Below the pieces are notes generated by a model, which saw nothing but the letters and a program-made list of their open reading frames with translations, had not been told where the DNA came from and searched no databases. A stretch of DNA of 64,000 bases. Origin: Pedobacter indicus. GTDB taxonomy: Bacteria > Bacteroidota > Bacteroidia > Sphingobacteriales > Sphingobacteriaceae. The position numbers and the translations under genes are program-made. Location: NCBI RefSeq assembly GCF_003449035.1, contig NZ_QRGB01000001.1:1550001-1614000 (forward strand), given 5' to 3'. Below, in pieces: positions 1 through 8,864 of the stretch. The number at the start of each line of letters is the position of its first letter. The first letter of the stretch is position 1.

Positions 1-522
1 TTGGCAGCCATGAAGTTATATGCAGAATACGCAAAGGACGGTTACGATATTGCTAGCACCGGTGTCAATTTGATTAAAGATTTCAGGAATGGCGAGTTCC
101 ATCTTCATAACGTTTTCTTTACTTCTTTATCATTGATTAACCCTAAAATTTCAAATATGTCTGAAATCAAAAACATCGTTCATTGGGAAATTGCGATTCA
201 GGATGGCTTCAAGTCGCTGACATCCGAAATGATGAGGGAGAAAGACCGGGCTTATGTCAAAGAGGTCCGTGACCAAGTTTTGGAGAGTTGCAGGTCTGAT
301 CTAGATCAGTTGCTTCTGGTTATTTCCGAAGGGACGTTGGAGATGCGGGATGCAGAGCGTTTGGAAAGAATCCTGGAGATCCATCAGAGAATGGAAGGGA
401 GGTTTCAGTTTTCCCGATCTTTTATTCGCAAGGTCAAGACGCTGAAAATGAATGAAGATCAGGAAAAGCGGGATATCCACGTTCTGAGGAATGTTTATGA
501 AAATTTAAAGAATCGAAGATGA
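1..522 (+). CDS. TraI-region conjugation protein, 5' end outside window
   Basis: The reading frame is open from the first base, so the N-terminus is probably missing and the TTG at base 1 need not be the start. The visible 173 residues are mostly helical and charged. They resemble the next gene over the stretch from GYDIASTGVNLIKDFRNGEFHLHN onward in spacing and hydrophobic pattern (second gene: GYEVVSKGYTAIKNISEGNF), so the two look like tandem paralogs. Such proteins lie directly upstream of traJ in Bacteroidota conjugative elements, where relatives are sometimes labelled TerB-like. A role in the mating-pair apparatus is inferred from position only. Its stop overlaps the next start as ATGA, which implies translational coupling. 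Confidence 0.6.
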   Translation: MAAMKLYAEYAKDGYDIASTGVNLIKDFRNGEFHLHNVFFTSLSLINPKISNMSEIKNIVHWEIAIQDGFKSLTSEMMREKDRAYVKEVRDQVLESCRSDLDQLLLVISEGTLEMRDAERLERILEIHQRMEGRFQFSRSFIRKVKTLKMNEDQEKRDIHVLRNVYENLKNRR

Positions 523-1151
523 AAGGAATCTATATTATGTTGATACTGACCGGGCTTACTGCCACTGCGAATGCACAAACGGCAGAAGTCCAACAATTAC
601 TGCTGAATTATGAAAAACTCAGGCAGTTGAAGAACATCCTCTCTGATATGAAAAAAGGATATGAAGTTGTCAGTAAAGGCTATACGGCTATCAAAAACAT
701 ATCAGAAGGAAACTTTAATATTCACGATGCATTTATAAATGGTTTATCGTCTGTAAGCCCCGTTGTTAAAAATTACCGACGGGTAGCAGATATCATACGT
801 TATCAAAAAAGTATCGTAGAAGAATATCGAAGTGCATTTCGACGGTTCAGGTCGAGTGGATCATTTTCTGTCGAAGAGCTCGATTATATGGGGAAGGTTT
901 ATTCCGGCTTGTTCAAAAGAAGCCTGAAAAGTTTAGATGCATTGGCGACTGTTATTACTTCTTCCAAATTAAGCATGACGGATGATGAACGTTTGAAGGC
1001 GATCGACCGGATATTTGCAGAAACCCAGGATAAGCTCCAGTTTCTTCGATCCTTCAACCGCAATACCATGATTCTTGCTATGCAGCGAAGCAGAGAATCT
1101 GGTAACGTAGAATCTTCACGATGGCTGTTTGAATTGAACCCAAAACAATAA
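519..1151 (+). CDS. Secreted TraI-region conjugation protein (TerB-like annotation in relatives)
   Basis: This 210-residue protein begins with a short hydrophobic signal peptide ending TANAQ, typical of Bacteroidota exported proteins. The rest is helical, with a recognisable core around residues 45-75 (GYEVVSKGYTAIKNISEGNF, then FINGLSSVSP) and a C-terminal part with MTDDERLKAIDRIF and LQFLRSF. Proteins of this length and pattern sit just before traJ in conjugative transposons of Sphingobacteria and Flavobacteria. A periplasmic structural role in the transfer channel is likely but not shown. It overlaps the upstream gene by 4 bases and is followed 3 bases later by traJ, so it is part of the tra operon. 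Confidence 0.7.
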   Translation: MKGIYIMLILTGLTATANAQTAEVQQLLLNYEKLRQLKNILSDMKKGYEVVSKGYTAIKNISEGNFNIHDAFINGLSSVSPVVKNYRRVADIIRYQKSIVEEYRSAFRRFRSSGSFSVEELDYMGKVYSGLFKRSLKSLDALATVITSSKLSMTDDERLKAIDRIFAETQDKLQFLRSFNRNTMILAMQRSRESGNVESSRWLFELNPKQ

Positions 1152-1154
1152 ATT

Positions 1155-2372
1155 ATGAATAATTCAAAGATTATGATCATCAGTCTGATGGTCATTGGAT
1201 TGCTATTGCCTTTTAATCTGTTCGCACAAGGTTTGGCAAGTGATATATCTGGACTGCAAGGTGTTCTGAATCAGGTATACAATGACATGTTGCCACTTGC
1301 CAGTAAGTTGATTGGCGTGGCTAGAGGGATCGCAGGTTTTGCCGCGTTGTGGTACATCGCTTCGAGGGTCTGGCGACAGATAGCATCTGCTGAACCCTTA
1401 GATTTCTACCCTTTGTTACGCCCGTTTGCTTTGGGGTTGGCAATCTTGCTTTTCCCTTCGGTGATATCTGTAATGAACGGTGTGCTCCAGCCGGTCGTGG
1501 ATGCGACCTCGGGGATGGTGAGCGATTCGAATAAAGCCATATCGGTCTTGTTGGAACGGAAAGAGGAAGCTGTTAAAAACACAAGATCCTGGGATATGTA
1601 TGTCGGCGAAACGGGGTCGGGCGACCGGGAGAAGTGGTATAAATACACCCATCCGGAAGAAGCACTTGGTGAGGGAGAAAATTTCTTTGAGAGCATCAGC
1701 AATGACATGAAGTTCTGGATGGATAAGCAATCTTACAACTTTCGAAACTCGATCAAACAATGGATGAGCGAAGTGCTACAGGTTTTGTACCAAGCTGCTG
1801 CTCTCTGTATCAATACCATACGGACTTTTTGCCTGATTGTTCTGGCGATCTTGGGTCCGTTGGTTTTCGGCTTTGCAGTCTTTGACGGATTTCAACATAC
1901 ATTGACCGTGTGGTTGGCTAGGTACATCAATGTGTTTCTTTGGCTACCCATAGCCAATATTTTCAGTTCAATCTTGGGTAAGATTCAGGAGAACATGTTG
2001 AAATTGGACATCTCACAGGTAGAGGGGGCTGGTGACACATTTTTCAGCTCGACCGATACTGCCTATCTGATTTTTATGGTTATCGGTATTGCTGGATATT
2101 TCACCGTGCCGAATATTGCCAATTATGTCGTTCACGCAGGTGGTGGGAATGGACTGCTTCATAAAGTAAACTCGGTTATCATAAGTTCATCGAATACGAT
2201 CATGTCCACGGGGAGTGCAGCTGGTGGCATGATGGCCGATGCTCTCGGAAACCAAAAAGGAAGCATGCAACAGGGAATGGCGTCCTTCGGTCAGTCATCA
2301 GGCTATTTCGATAATAACGAATCTTCGCAGTCAAAATTCCAAGAGGATCGTATTTCAGGGAAAAACAATTAA
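1155..2372 (+). CDS. traJ: Conjugative transposon membrane protein TraJ
   Basis: This 405-residue polytopic membrane protein has a signal-like N-terminus ending FNLFAQ, then membrane segments around residues 50-70 and 90-110 with the family pattern ASRVWRQIASAEPLDFYPLLRPF. A further membrane cluster lies at roughly 200-290, and a Gly/Ser/Met-rich tail follows. Size, order and motifs fit TraJ of Bacteroidota conjugative transposons, the counterpart of the VirB6-like inner membrane channel protein. It is preceded by two TraI-region proteins and followed by TraK, TraL-like and TraM genes with gaps of 2-18 bases, which supports one long transfer operon. Confidence 0.88.
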   Translation: MNNSKIMIISLMVIGLLLPFNLFAQGLASDISGLQGVLNQVYNDMLPLASKLIGVARGIAGFAALWYIASRVWRQIASAEPLDFYPLLRPFALGLAILLFPSVISVMNGVLQPVVDATSGMVSDSNKAISVLLERKEEAVKNTRSWDMYVGETGSGDREKWYKYTHPEEALGEGENFFESISNDMKFWMDKQSYNFRNSIKQWMSEVLQVLYQAAALCINTIRTFCLIVLAILGPLVFGFAVFDGFQHTLTVWLARYINVFLWLPIANIFSSILGKIQENMLKLDISQVEGAGDTFFSSTDTAYLIFMVIGIAGYFTVPNIANYVVHAGGGNGLLHKVNSVIISSSNTIMSTGSAAGGMMADALGNQKGSMQQGMASFGQSSGYFDNNESSQSKFQEDRISGKNN

Positions 2373-2383
2373 ACATTAAACCT

Positions 2384-3001
2384 ATGTTTCAACAACTTAA
2401 GAATATAGACACAGCTTTCAAACATGTGAAAGCATTCACCATTGTGGTCATTATTGTCTGTCTATGTATTTCAGTTTTCGCTTTGACAAAGAGCTATGAA
2501 GCGATACAGACAGCACAGGATCGGATTTACATACTTGCAAACGGGAAGGTGATGGAAGCCTTCGCTGCGAATAGGAATGACAACATACAGGTAGAAGCCC
2601 GCGACCATGTAGAGACTTTTCACCAGTACTTCTTTTCGCTCGACCCTGATGATCAGGTCATCGAAACCAATATTCGAAATGCGCTTTATCTCGCAGATGG
2701 ATCAGCAAAATCACAATACGACAATCTAAAAGAGAAAGGATATTATGCGGATTTGATTGCGGCCAATATCAGTCAAAGTATAAAGATTGATAGTATCGTG
2801 CTTGATATCGATCAATACCCATACATGTTTCGATGCTATGCTACACAAGAATTGACGAGATCAACATCGCAAAAAAACCGGGTTCTGGTAACGGAAGGTT
2901 TCTTGAGAAGCGTGAGCAGGTCAGATAATAACCCACATGGTTTTTTAATCGAACAGTGGCGAATAATCGATAACAGTGATCACTCTCTAGAACCGAATTA
3001 A
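2384..3001 (+). CDS. traK: Conjugative transposon protein TraK
   Basis: This 205-residue protein has one membrane segment near the N-terminus (about residues 17-37) followed by a periplasmic domain. The domain has the TraK-family features VEARDHVETFHQYFFSLDP and, near the C-terminus, GFLIEQWRIID. The length matches the usual 200-210 residues. TraK is a VirB8-like bitopic component of the mating channel. It lies 11 bases after traJ and 1 base before the next gene, as expected in the tra operon. Confidence 0.9.
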   Translation: MFQQLKNIDTAFKHVKAFTIVVIIVCLCISVFALTKSYEAIQTAQDRIYILANGKVMEAFAANRNDNIQVEARDHVETFHQYFFSLDPDDQVIETNIRNALYLADGSAKSQYDNLKEKGYYADLIAANISQSIKIDSIVLDIDQYPYMFRCYATQELTRSTSQKNRVLVTEGFLRSVSRSDNNPHGFLIEQWRIIDNSDHSLEPN

Positions 3002-3002
3002 C

Positions 3003-3227
3003 ATGCTTTTCAGGAAAAAACACAGCAGTGGTGAGACAAGCGCAGAGCACGATCAGACAGCAAAACGGATAGCGACGCGAATCATAAACATACAGATACG
3101 AGTTGCTTCTTACTTGAACAAAAAGACCGCTCATTATTCGAAGTTCCAGAAGCAACTGTTGCTTCTGTTGGTGAGTCTTTTTTTTAGTGCGGTTAGCTTG
3201 ATGCTCATTTTTCAATCAATTTTTTAA
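3003..3227 (+). CDS. Small TraL-like membrane protein of the transfer operon
   Basis: This 74-residue protein has a basic N-terminal half and a single hydrophobic helix at residues 52-73. Position between traK and traM, size and single membrane span match the small protein called TraL in Bacteroidota conjugative transposons. Sequence signals are too weak to be certain of homology. It starts 1 base after the traK stop and is followed by TraM after 18 bases. A large antisense open frame overlaps this gene but has no supporting context. Confidence 0.6.
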   Translation: MLFRKKHSSGETSAEHDQTAKRIATRIINIQIRVASYLNKKTAHYSKFQKQLLLLLVSLFFSAVSLMLIFQSIF

Positions 3228-3245
3228 TCCTTTAAAATTTATTTT

Positions 3246-4397
3246 ATGAAAACACAACAATCAGAAGAAACCAAACGTAGACGCAGGTTTCTGTTAATAC
3301 TCCCTTTGCTCGTATTTCCTTTTGTCACGATGGGTTTTTGGGCAATGGGAGGAGGGACAGGTACGGGAGATTTTTCGAATCATAAAGACCGTTCATCATT
3401 GAGTACCGAATTGCCAGAAGCGAAATTCAACGAACAGGAGGACAAAGACAAGTTCAGTCTATACGAGGCATTAGAAAGGAAGAAAGAAGAACAGTTGAAA
3501 GCAAAGAAGGAGGATGTATTTAATTCTCTAGCTTTTCGAGACTCTGGACAAGAAGAAGACTCCAACGAAATACTGATCAATGAGAAGCTTCAGGCGATCA
3601 ACGAAGAATTGGATCGACAGGCTGTAGATGAAGCGGATGTTTCTTCCTTTGGTGCATCAAATACTAAAAATGCGTCGGCTGCGGATATGGGTGCTGATGT
3701 TGAACGCCTTGAGAACCTGATGATGAGCTTTCAGGATACGGAGGGCGAGGATAAAGAAATGGCACAATTGAACGTGATCTTGGACAAAATCTTGAAAATA
3801 CAAAATCCAGGCGTCTCAGCTGAGCAGACAGAGCAGCAGGCGTTTCACAATGCCGATGCTAAACAAATGCCTCAGGTTCGTGTTGCCGATTCCACGGATA
3901 TCCATGCGTATCAGTCTAACATGAATAAGCACGGAGCTGGGAATACAATTCATGCCGTAATTCATGAAACTGCTGATATTGTCTCAGGTTCTGTGATTAA
4001 GCTCAGGTTACTTGATACGATCGTTGTCAACGATGTGTTGATCCCGAAGAATGATTTCATTTACGGGGTTGCTTCAATTCGTGATGAACGGTTGAATATC
4101 GATATTCCTTCACTCCGCTATAAAAATTCAATTCTGACGGTATCCTTATCTGCCTATGATCTCGACGGTTTGGAGGGTCTGTACATTCCAGGTGCGATTA
4201 CCCGCGACGCTACGAAAACGGGAGTAAACGATGCAGTGCAAAGCGTTCAGCTTTTAACCATGGATAATTCGCTATCTGACCAAGCGGCAAATGCCGGTGT
4301 TCAGGCTGCGAAAGGGCTTTTTGGCAAAAAGGTAAAGCAGATACGGATAAAAGTAAAAGCCGGGTATGAACTCTTATTGCGGGACAATAATCTTTAA
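3246..4397 (+). CDS. traM: Conjugative transposon protein TraM
   Basis: This 383-residue protein has a basic N-terminal tail, one membrane helix at residues 15-33, then a long acidic and helical middle region. The C-terminal domain carries the family pattern GSVIKLRLLDTIVVNDVLIPKN and LYIPGAI. This architecture corresponds to VirB10-like TraM, which spans the periplasm and links inner and outer membrane parts of the channel. Residue count is close to the family norm. It is the sixth gene of the transfer operon visible here and is followed by traN after 17 bases. Confidence 0.9.
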   Translation: MKTQQSEETKRRRRFLLILPLLVFPFVTMGFWAMGGGTGTGDFSNHKDRSSLSTELPEAKFNEQEDKDKFSLYEALERKKEEQLKAKKEDVFNSLAFRDSGQEEDSNEILINEKLQAINEELDRQAVDEADVSSFGASNTKNASAADMGADVERLENLMMSFQDTEGEDKEMAQLNVILDKILKIQNPGVSAEQTEQQAFHNADAKQMPQVRVADSTDIHAYQSNMNKHGAGNTIHAVIHETADIVSGSVIKLRLLDTIVVNDVLIPKNDFIYGVASIRDERLNIDIPSLRYKNSILTVSLSAYDLDGLEGLYIPGAITRDATKTGVNDAVQSVQLLTMDNSLSDQAANAGVQAAKGLFGKKVKQIRIKVKAGYELLLRDNNL

Positions 4398-4414
4398 AAC
4401 TAATCCACCACAAT

Positions 4415-4996
4415 ATGAAAATTATAATCTATTTAATTCCAGTGTTTTTGGGATTGTTTGGTGACGTGTTTGCACGGACGCCCGCTCACTTTAACCCTTG
4501 GTCATTAGGACTCAGCCATGCTTCGGATTCAGCTTTTATCTCAAAAGGGATTACGGACAAGAGTATAGACGAGGTCACTAAGAAAGTTTTCCGTCGTCCA
4601 GTATTTCATCGAATCAGTAAAGACAAGAACGGAAAGGTCAAGGCGAAAGTCGGTGATATTGCTGTTTCCGATAATACACTTTTTTATAAAGTAAGGTTGA
4701 TGAATCAATCGAACATCAATTTTGATATTGACTTCATCCGTTTTTCTATCCGCGATCTGAACGTCGCAAAACGAACGGTGACCCAAGAAAGAAAATTAAC
4801 CACAGTGTCTTCTTACGGAGTATTCGACAGAACGATTGAGGGGAATACAAGAGGACAGATTGTCTTCGCACTGGAAAAGTTTGCCATTGCAAAAGACCAA
4901 GCGCTTTTCATTGAAATCTACGAAAAGAAAGGAGGGAGGCATCTGTATCTAAAAATCAAAAGGTCCGATATCGAAAATGCAAGATCAGTCAAATGA
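4415..4996 (+). CDS. traN: Short TraN-like protein (DUF4138)
   Basis: The 193-residue product has a signal peptide (cleavage likely after VFA, about residue 20) and a C-terminal DUF4138 core with LMNQSNINFDIDFIRFSIRD, then VFALEKFAIAKDQALFIEI and GGRHLYLKIK. TraN proteins of this group are usually around 280-300 residues. The N-terminal domain that normally follows the signal peptide is mostly absent, leaving only about 80 residues before the core. Reading frame and ribosome spacing look intact, so this is a natural short form or an old internal deletion rather than a frameshift. TraN is a VirB9-like outer membrane channel part. Confidence 0.78.
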   Translation: MKIIIYLIPVFLGLFGDVFARTPAHFNPWSLGLSHASDSAFISKGITDKSIDEVTKKVFRRPVFHRISKDKNGKVKAKVGDIAVSDNTLFYKVRLMNQSNINFDIDFIRFSIRDLNVAKRTVTQERKLTTVSSYGVFDRTIEGNTRGQIVFALEKFAIAKDQALFIEIYEKKGGRHLYLKIKRSDIENARSVK

Positions 4997-5096
4997 GCTA
5001 ATAGACAGTTTACCCAGGGATTATGGTCTGAAAGAGCGAAATATCCTGAAGATTAATGTACATGAAGTATATCAGAAACTATTAATAATCAAATAT

Positions 5097-5882
5097 ATGA
5101 ACACACAAAACCTAGAATTTTTAGAAACCAATTTAAAGTATTTCGGTTTCGGTGACAAATTAAGTGAGGAGTTGAAAAAGAATATCGCAGATCAACAAAA
5201 AGAATTTCAATTAGAAATTGAAATCCCTCATTATAATAACAAAATGGACTACCAGCTTCATTTCAAAAAATCAGATACGACCGGTATGTATTTTTTTAAC
5301 CGTTATGACGCAAAGCTACTGAACTCGGAAGCAGGATTCAGTCGCGATCATACTTTCTTCGTGAATAAGGGAAATGGTGTCACGGCCAAGGAAGCGTTCA
5401 ATTTATTGGAAGGTCGATCCGTATATAAAAATTTGGTGAACAGGGACGGCGAGAAATACAATGCATGGCTGAAACTGGATTTTGAGAATACCGATCAGTT
5501 TGGCAATTTTAAGATTAAGCAGTTCAGCGATCAATATGGGTATGACTTGAACAGAACCCTGGGGATGTATCCAATCAAAGAACTCGGCAGCGATGATCAA
5601 AAGAAAGCACTCATCAATTCACTTCAAAAAGGGAATGCGCAACAGGTCGCTATTAGTCAAAATGGTAAAGAATCCAAATATTTCATTGAGGCCGTTCCAC
5701 AGTACAAAAATCTGAATATTTATGATCAGAAACGTCGAGTAGTCAAACGTGAAAGCTTACAGAAGCAGGATAGTCATCAAGGAAAGGATGCGGGTCAAAC
5801 GACTAAAAATAAAAAGACCCAAAAAGCTGAAGCGGATGAAGGAAAAGCTAAGCCCAAGAAATCTCGCGGTAAAAAAGTATGA
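5097..5882 (+). CDS. Cytoplasmic conserved protein of Bacteroidota conjugative elements
   Basis: From the ATG at 5097 the product is 261 residues starting MNTQNLEFLETNLKYFGFG, the usual start of this family as I know it. The frame is also open from an ATG at 4977 that overlaps traN, which would add 40 residues. The sequence has no membrane helix or signal. It contains LHFKKSDTTGMYFFNRYDAKLL, NKGNGVTAKEAFNLLEGR and LNRTLGMYPIKEL, patterns shared with proteins often found beside tra genes in this phylum. A very basic Lys/Glu tail (about the last 45 residues) may bind nucleic acid. The function is unknown. An intrinsic terminator follows immediately. Confidence 0.72.
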   Translation: MNTQNLEFLETNLKYFGFGDKLSEELKKNIADQQKEFQLEIEIPHYNNKMDYQLHFKKSDTTGMYFFNRYDAKLLNSEAGFSRDHTFFVNKGNGVTAKEAFNLLEGRSVYKNLVNRDGEKYNAWLKLDFENTDQFGNFKIKQFSDQYGYDLNRTLGMYPIKELGSDDQKKALINSLQKGNAQQVAISQNGKESKYFIEAVPQYKNLNIYDQKRRVVKRESLQKQDSHQGKDAGQTTKNKKTQKAEADEGKAKPKKSRGKKV

Positions 5883-5892
5883 GTTTAATTTG

Positions 5893-5919
5893 AGGAGAGC
5901 TTTCGGGCTCTCCTTTTTT
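5893..5919 (+). terminator. Intrinsic terminator at the end of the transfer operon
   Basis: A perfect stem GGAGAGC / GCTCTCC with a 6-base loop is followed by seven T residues. It begins 11 bases after the stop of the last operon gene, so it likely ends the tra transcript. Confidence 0.9.
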
Positions 5920-5987
5920 ATGCCGTTTGTTATATCACTTTCTGGAAAAGCACGTTATGTATAAAGGAGAATCCATAAACCATAATT

Positions 5988-6503
5988 ATGAAAGTTATTT
6001 TTGCCCTTTGTCTATTATCCCTATTTTTTGTTTCTTGTGACTCTTCAGAGAAGCTTAGCAAAGAAACCGCCATGACGTTGCTTCAGGAGCAGGATTCATA
6101 CCCCAAGCCATTAGTAGAAGATATTTATATTGGCGACCCCGAGGATGCGAAAAGGATGTTGGATCTCGATTTGGAAGAGGAAGGTTTGGTGTCGATTCAA
6201 TCTTCCCAAAAGCTTTCCGAGGTGGGGGAACCATTGATAACGTTTACTGAAAAGGCACAGCCGTACCTTGTAGAGTCTGGGGGAAATGATCCGAAAATAC
6301 AACGGGTTAGGATAGCTGATGAAGAAATAGTGGAAATAGTGAACATCCAAACTGCTGACGATGGGCAAAGTGCCACCGTGGAATATCGGACATCATTCGA
6401 AAATGAAACACCATTCGCTGAACTGTCTCGTGTGGATCTGGAAGAAGAAAATGTGCGGACAGCGAATTTTGTGTCGAGTGATGAGGGGTGGGGGATGGAG
6501 TAA
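5988..6503 (+). CDS. Small lipoprotein of unknown function
   Basis: The 171-residue product has a short signal peptide with the lipobox FVSC, placing the lipidated cysteine at residue 17. The mature part is strongly acidic, with several runs of Glu/Asp (DLDLEEEG, DLEEENV), and has no motif I recognise. It starts 69 bases after the tra terminator and is probably transcribed separately. Lipoproteins at this place in conjugative elements may act in surface exclusion or entry, but nothing here shows that. Confidence 0.7.
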   Translation: MKVIFALCLLSLFFVSCDSSEKLSKETAMTLLQEQDSYPKPLVEDIYIGDPEDAKRMLDLDLEEEGLVSIQSSQKLSEVGEPLITFTEKAQPYLVESGGNDPKIQRVRIADEEIVEIVNIQTADDGQSATVEYRTSFENETPFAELSRVDLEEENVRTANFVSSDEGWGME

Positions 6504-6791
6504 AAATAATGCAAAGTTCGTTAAATATCAATTTGTCCTTTTTGATGATGAATTATTAAAAGAACAGACCCTTTTGAAGATAAATTAACACGCCAATTTT
6601 ATTCATTTTTATCAGATTTCAATTAAAAAGAGGCTGTTATAAATTTAAAAATATTTGAATCTGTTGTAAAATTTGACCAATTTTAGGATAACTATATTAT
6701 AACCCTTTATAATGTCGTTTTTTTAGTTTTATTTGAATTCTTTAATCGACAATATTATATTCTAAAATTTGACCATGAGCGTAAAGAAACC

Positions 6792-7490
6792 ATGCTTATC
6801 GTCTATTTAACTTTTAATCATGGAAAAAAACTAATAACGACTAATAATGCTCAAATAAGTCAAATAACTACTTCTTCAATTGTTGATTTCCTTGATAAAC
6901 TTGGATTACCATCTGATAATATTATTGCTGACGACGCCGAGAGGCGGATTATAAATCAAAATCTGCAAAGCTATTTAGAGACTTTGCCTGAAGAAGTTAA
7001 ACGTGACGCTAGGTAGTTATCTAAATATGCTGTAGACGCAGGGTTGGGATTATTCGATTATGCATTAAATTCGATATGGAACGAGGTTACGATAGCATTG
7101 CGTGGTAAGGCTATAACTTACGGTTTGGACATTCTTTATGACGCAGCAGTGGATGGTAAAATAAGAGATGCTTATTCAACCGAAGACGATTTAGTTGGTT
7201 TAAAGGATATCACTTTATTAGATGCTTGTAAGAAACTAGAATTAATCTCTACAGGAAAGCTCCAACCGAAAAGCGACAGAGAGTAAGCGCAGACTAAAAA
7301 AGATTCTGATGGAAGCTCTGATGGAGACCAATTGGCGAACATACTCTAAAATCAGCTACCGAATGGTTATCTACAAGGCAAATTAAAAGGCCTTGAAATA
7401 CAAGCTTATCTTCGAGAGAATGCCGAAGGTAATCCCTTTTTGGGAGAATACATGACCTTTAGATATTTTCTTAAAACCTCTTGCAGCTTA
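6792..7490 (+). pseudogene. Decayed gene with three in-frame stops, unknown family
   Basis: One reading frame stays protein-like for about 230 codons but is broken by TAG at 7014-7016, TAA at 7284-7286 and TAA at 7347-7349. Translation across the stops gives ETLPEEVKRDAR, then LSKYAVDAGLGLFDYALNS, LYDAAVDGKIRDAYSTEDD and LGEYMTF. The absence of frameshifts suggests point-mutation decay or a recently silenced gene. The upstream 290 bases (6504-6791) are very AT-rich and contain nothing else I can identify. The 5' and 3' limits are uncertain. I do not recognise the family. Confidence 0.55.
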
Positions 7491-7565
7491 AAATTATATC
7501 TTTCTCACTGGATACTAAAAATCGAGCAAAAAACTGTAAATATTTTGATGGTAGGTTTGAAATTA

Positions 7566-8102
7566 CTACCTAAAATCAACCAATCTCAAATTGATCAACC
7601 GGTAGGTCATCGCCGAAGAGCTGACTCCAAAATCCTCAGCCATCCTTTTAATGTCTGAATCCTCATAAAAGTCTATCTCGTTTTTCGCTAAATAACCTTT
7701 AATAAGATCGGCTGGCATTAAAAGATTGGCAGCAAAATGATTTGCTTCGCGTTCTAGCTTTTCATCTTTCACGGTATAACCTTCGGAGCTTTTCCGAAAC
7801 AACACCTTGTCCATAAACATATTCCCTTGATCTTTATGAAGAATATAATGCCCCAGTTCATGAGCAATAGTGAATCTTTTGCGGACTTTAGAATGAGCTT
7901 GATTCACTCCAATTGTTGGTTGAGGGTCATTTAAGACTAGGACACCTGAAATATCATCATCAAATGTGTAATTGACTAAATCAATTCCTAAACTTTTAAC
8001 AACACTTTCAATGTTTATAGGCAAGTCAAGATTGCTTTTGTTGCTAAAAACTTCGTTGATAAATGACTTAGTAATACTATCTGCCTTCTGTGAAATAGCC
8101 AT
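7566..8102 (-). CDS. ImmA/IrrE-family zinc metallopeptidase
   Basis: The 178-residue product contains the gluzincin motif HELGHYILH (HExxH) at about residues 83-91 and the downstream EREANHFAANLLMP, the third-ligand region of the ImmA/IrrE family. Such proteases cleave a partner XRE repressor to switch on mobile-element or stress genes. The partner is the gene immediately upstream on the same strand (8136-8468), 33 bases away. The family length is typical and all key residues are present. Regulation of the divergent ubiquitin-like operon by this pair is possible but inferred. Confidence 0.88.
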   Translation of the reverse strand: MAISQKADSITKSFINEVFSNKSNLDLPINIESVVKSLGIDLVNYTFDDDISGVLVLNDPQPTIGVNQAHSKVRKRFTIAHELGHYILHKDQGNMFMDKVLFRKSSEGYTVKDEKLEREANHFAANLLMPADLIKGYLAKNEIDFYEDSDIKRMAEDFGVSSSAMTYRLINLRLVDFR

Positions 8103-8135
8103 ATGTTTTTTTAAACGTTTAAAGTTTATTAGTAA

Positions 8136-8468
8136 TTATTTGTCTCTCCTTAATGCTTGTAAAAAGTTGTTTAAGGATTCTTTTTGAGCATGATCTTCTT
8201 CTTGTATATCTGCGCCTCGAAGGCGTAGGTCGCTAATGTCTATTTTGTTGATCCCCGGTATTAAATCAGATACGCCCACCTTTAAAAAATTTGCTATTAA
8301 GGCGAGTGTTATTATACCGGGTCTTTGACGTCCCTTTTCGATATTTGCAACTGACGATCTAGACAACTTTAGGAATTCAGCCAAAACCTCCTGATTGATG
8401 TTTTTATCATTCCTAATCGAGGCAATCTTAGCTCCTAATTCAATATAAAATTGTTCTTCGCTATTCAT
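8136..8468 (-). CDS. XRE-family helix-turn-helix repressor, partner of ImmA-like protease
   Basis: The start at 8468 is preferred because GGAGGGG lies at the right distance upstream; a longer frame to 8495 has no such site. The product is 110 residues. Its N-terminal half is an HTH_3 domain (IASIRNDKNINQEVLAEFLKLSRSSVANIEKG), and an acidic and polar tail of about 40 residues follows. In ImmR/ImmA-type pairs the repressor is cleaved by the protease encoded next to it. It faces away from the ubiquitin-like operon start at 9100 and could repress in both directions. Confidence 0.88.
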   Translation of the reverse strand: MNSEEQFYIELGAKIASIRNDKNINQEVLAEFLKLSRSSVANIEKGRQRPGIITLALIANFLKVGVSDLIPGINKIDISDLRLRGADIQEEDHAQKESLNNFLQALRRDK

Positions 8469-8691
8469 AAACCCCTCCTTTCTTCGGGAGTGCAAAAGTA
8501 ATAATATATTTTAAATATAAACAATGTATATATAAAAACAAACATATGTTAAAAAAGTTTTAAACACAATATCTTTTTGTAAAATAAAATATGAAATATT
8601 TTATACCCTGATAATAAGGTGTTTAAGTAGTAAATGTTTGTGTTATAAACAATTTTTACTACTTAAAGTTAGTGTGAATACAAAATGGGAA

Positions 8692-8722
8692 GTTGATTAT
8701 TTGGTTTTTTAGACTATCTTTG
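8692..8722 (+). promoter_or_regulatory. Candidate Bacteroidota promoter for the ubiquitin-like operon
   Basis: GTTG at 8692-8695, 19 bases, then TATCTTTG at 8715-8722 closely match the phylum consensus TTTG-N19-TAnnTTTG. Transcription would start near 8729, leaving a leader of about 370 bases before the first gene. A 9-codon open frame begins at 8760 just after AGG and ends at 8786; it could be a leader peptide, but this is weak. Confidence 0.5.
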
Positions 8723-8838
8723 TATGGTTTAGATAATAAACCATATTAAAAAACTTAGGATGAATATAAACAGAGAAAAAAAATAATAAAAAAAACCAGG
8801 CTTATAATAAATCAACCTGGCTTTAATCATTTAAAGGG

Positions 8839-8864
8839 CTAGGCCGTTGCAAGGCCTAGATTTT
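8839..8864 (+). terminator. Hairpin plus T-run in the leader of the ubiquitin-like operon
   Basis: A perfect 7-bp stem CTAGGCC / GGCCTAG with a 7-base loop is followed by ATTTTT. It lies between the candidate promoter and the first gene, so it could end a short RNA (about 130 nt) or act as an attenuator. The remaining leader to 9099 contains no other clear element. Confidence 0.5.

Noticed and set aside
4210-4413. Antisense 67-codon frame at the end of traM
   Set aside because: Lies wholly inside an intact tra gene with no start signals.
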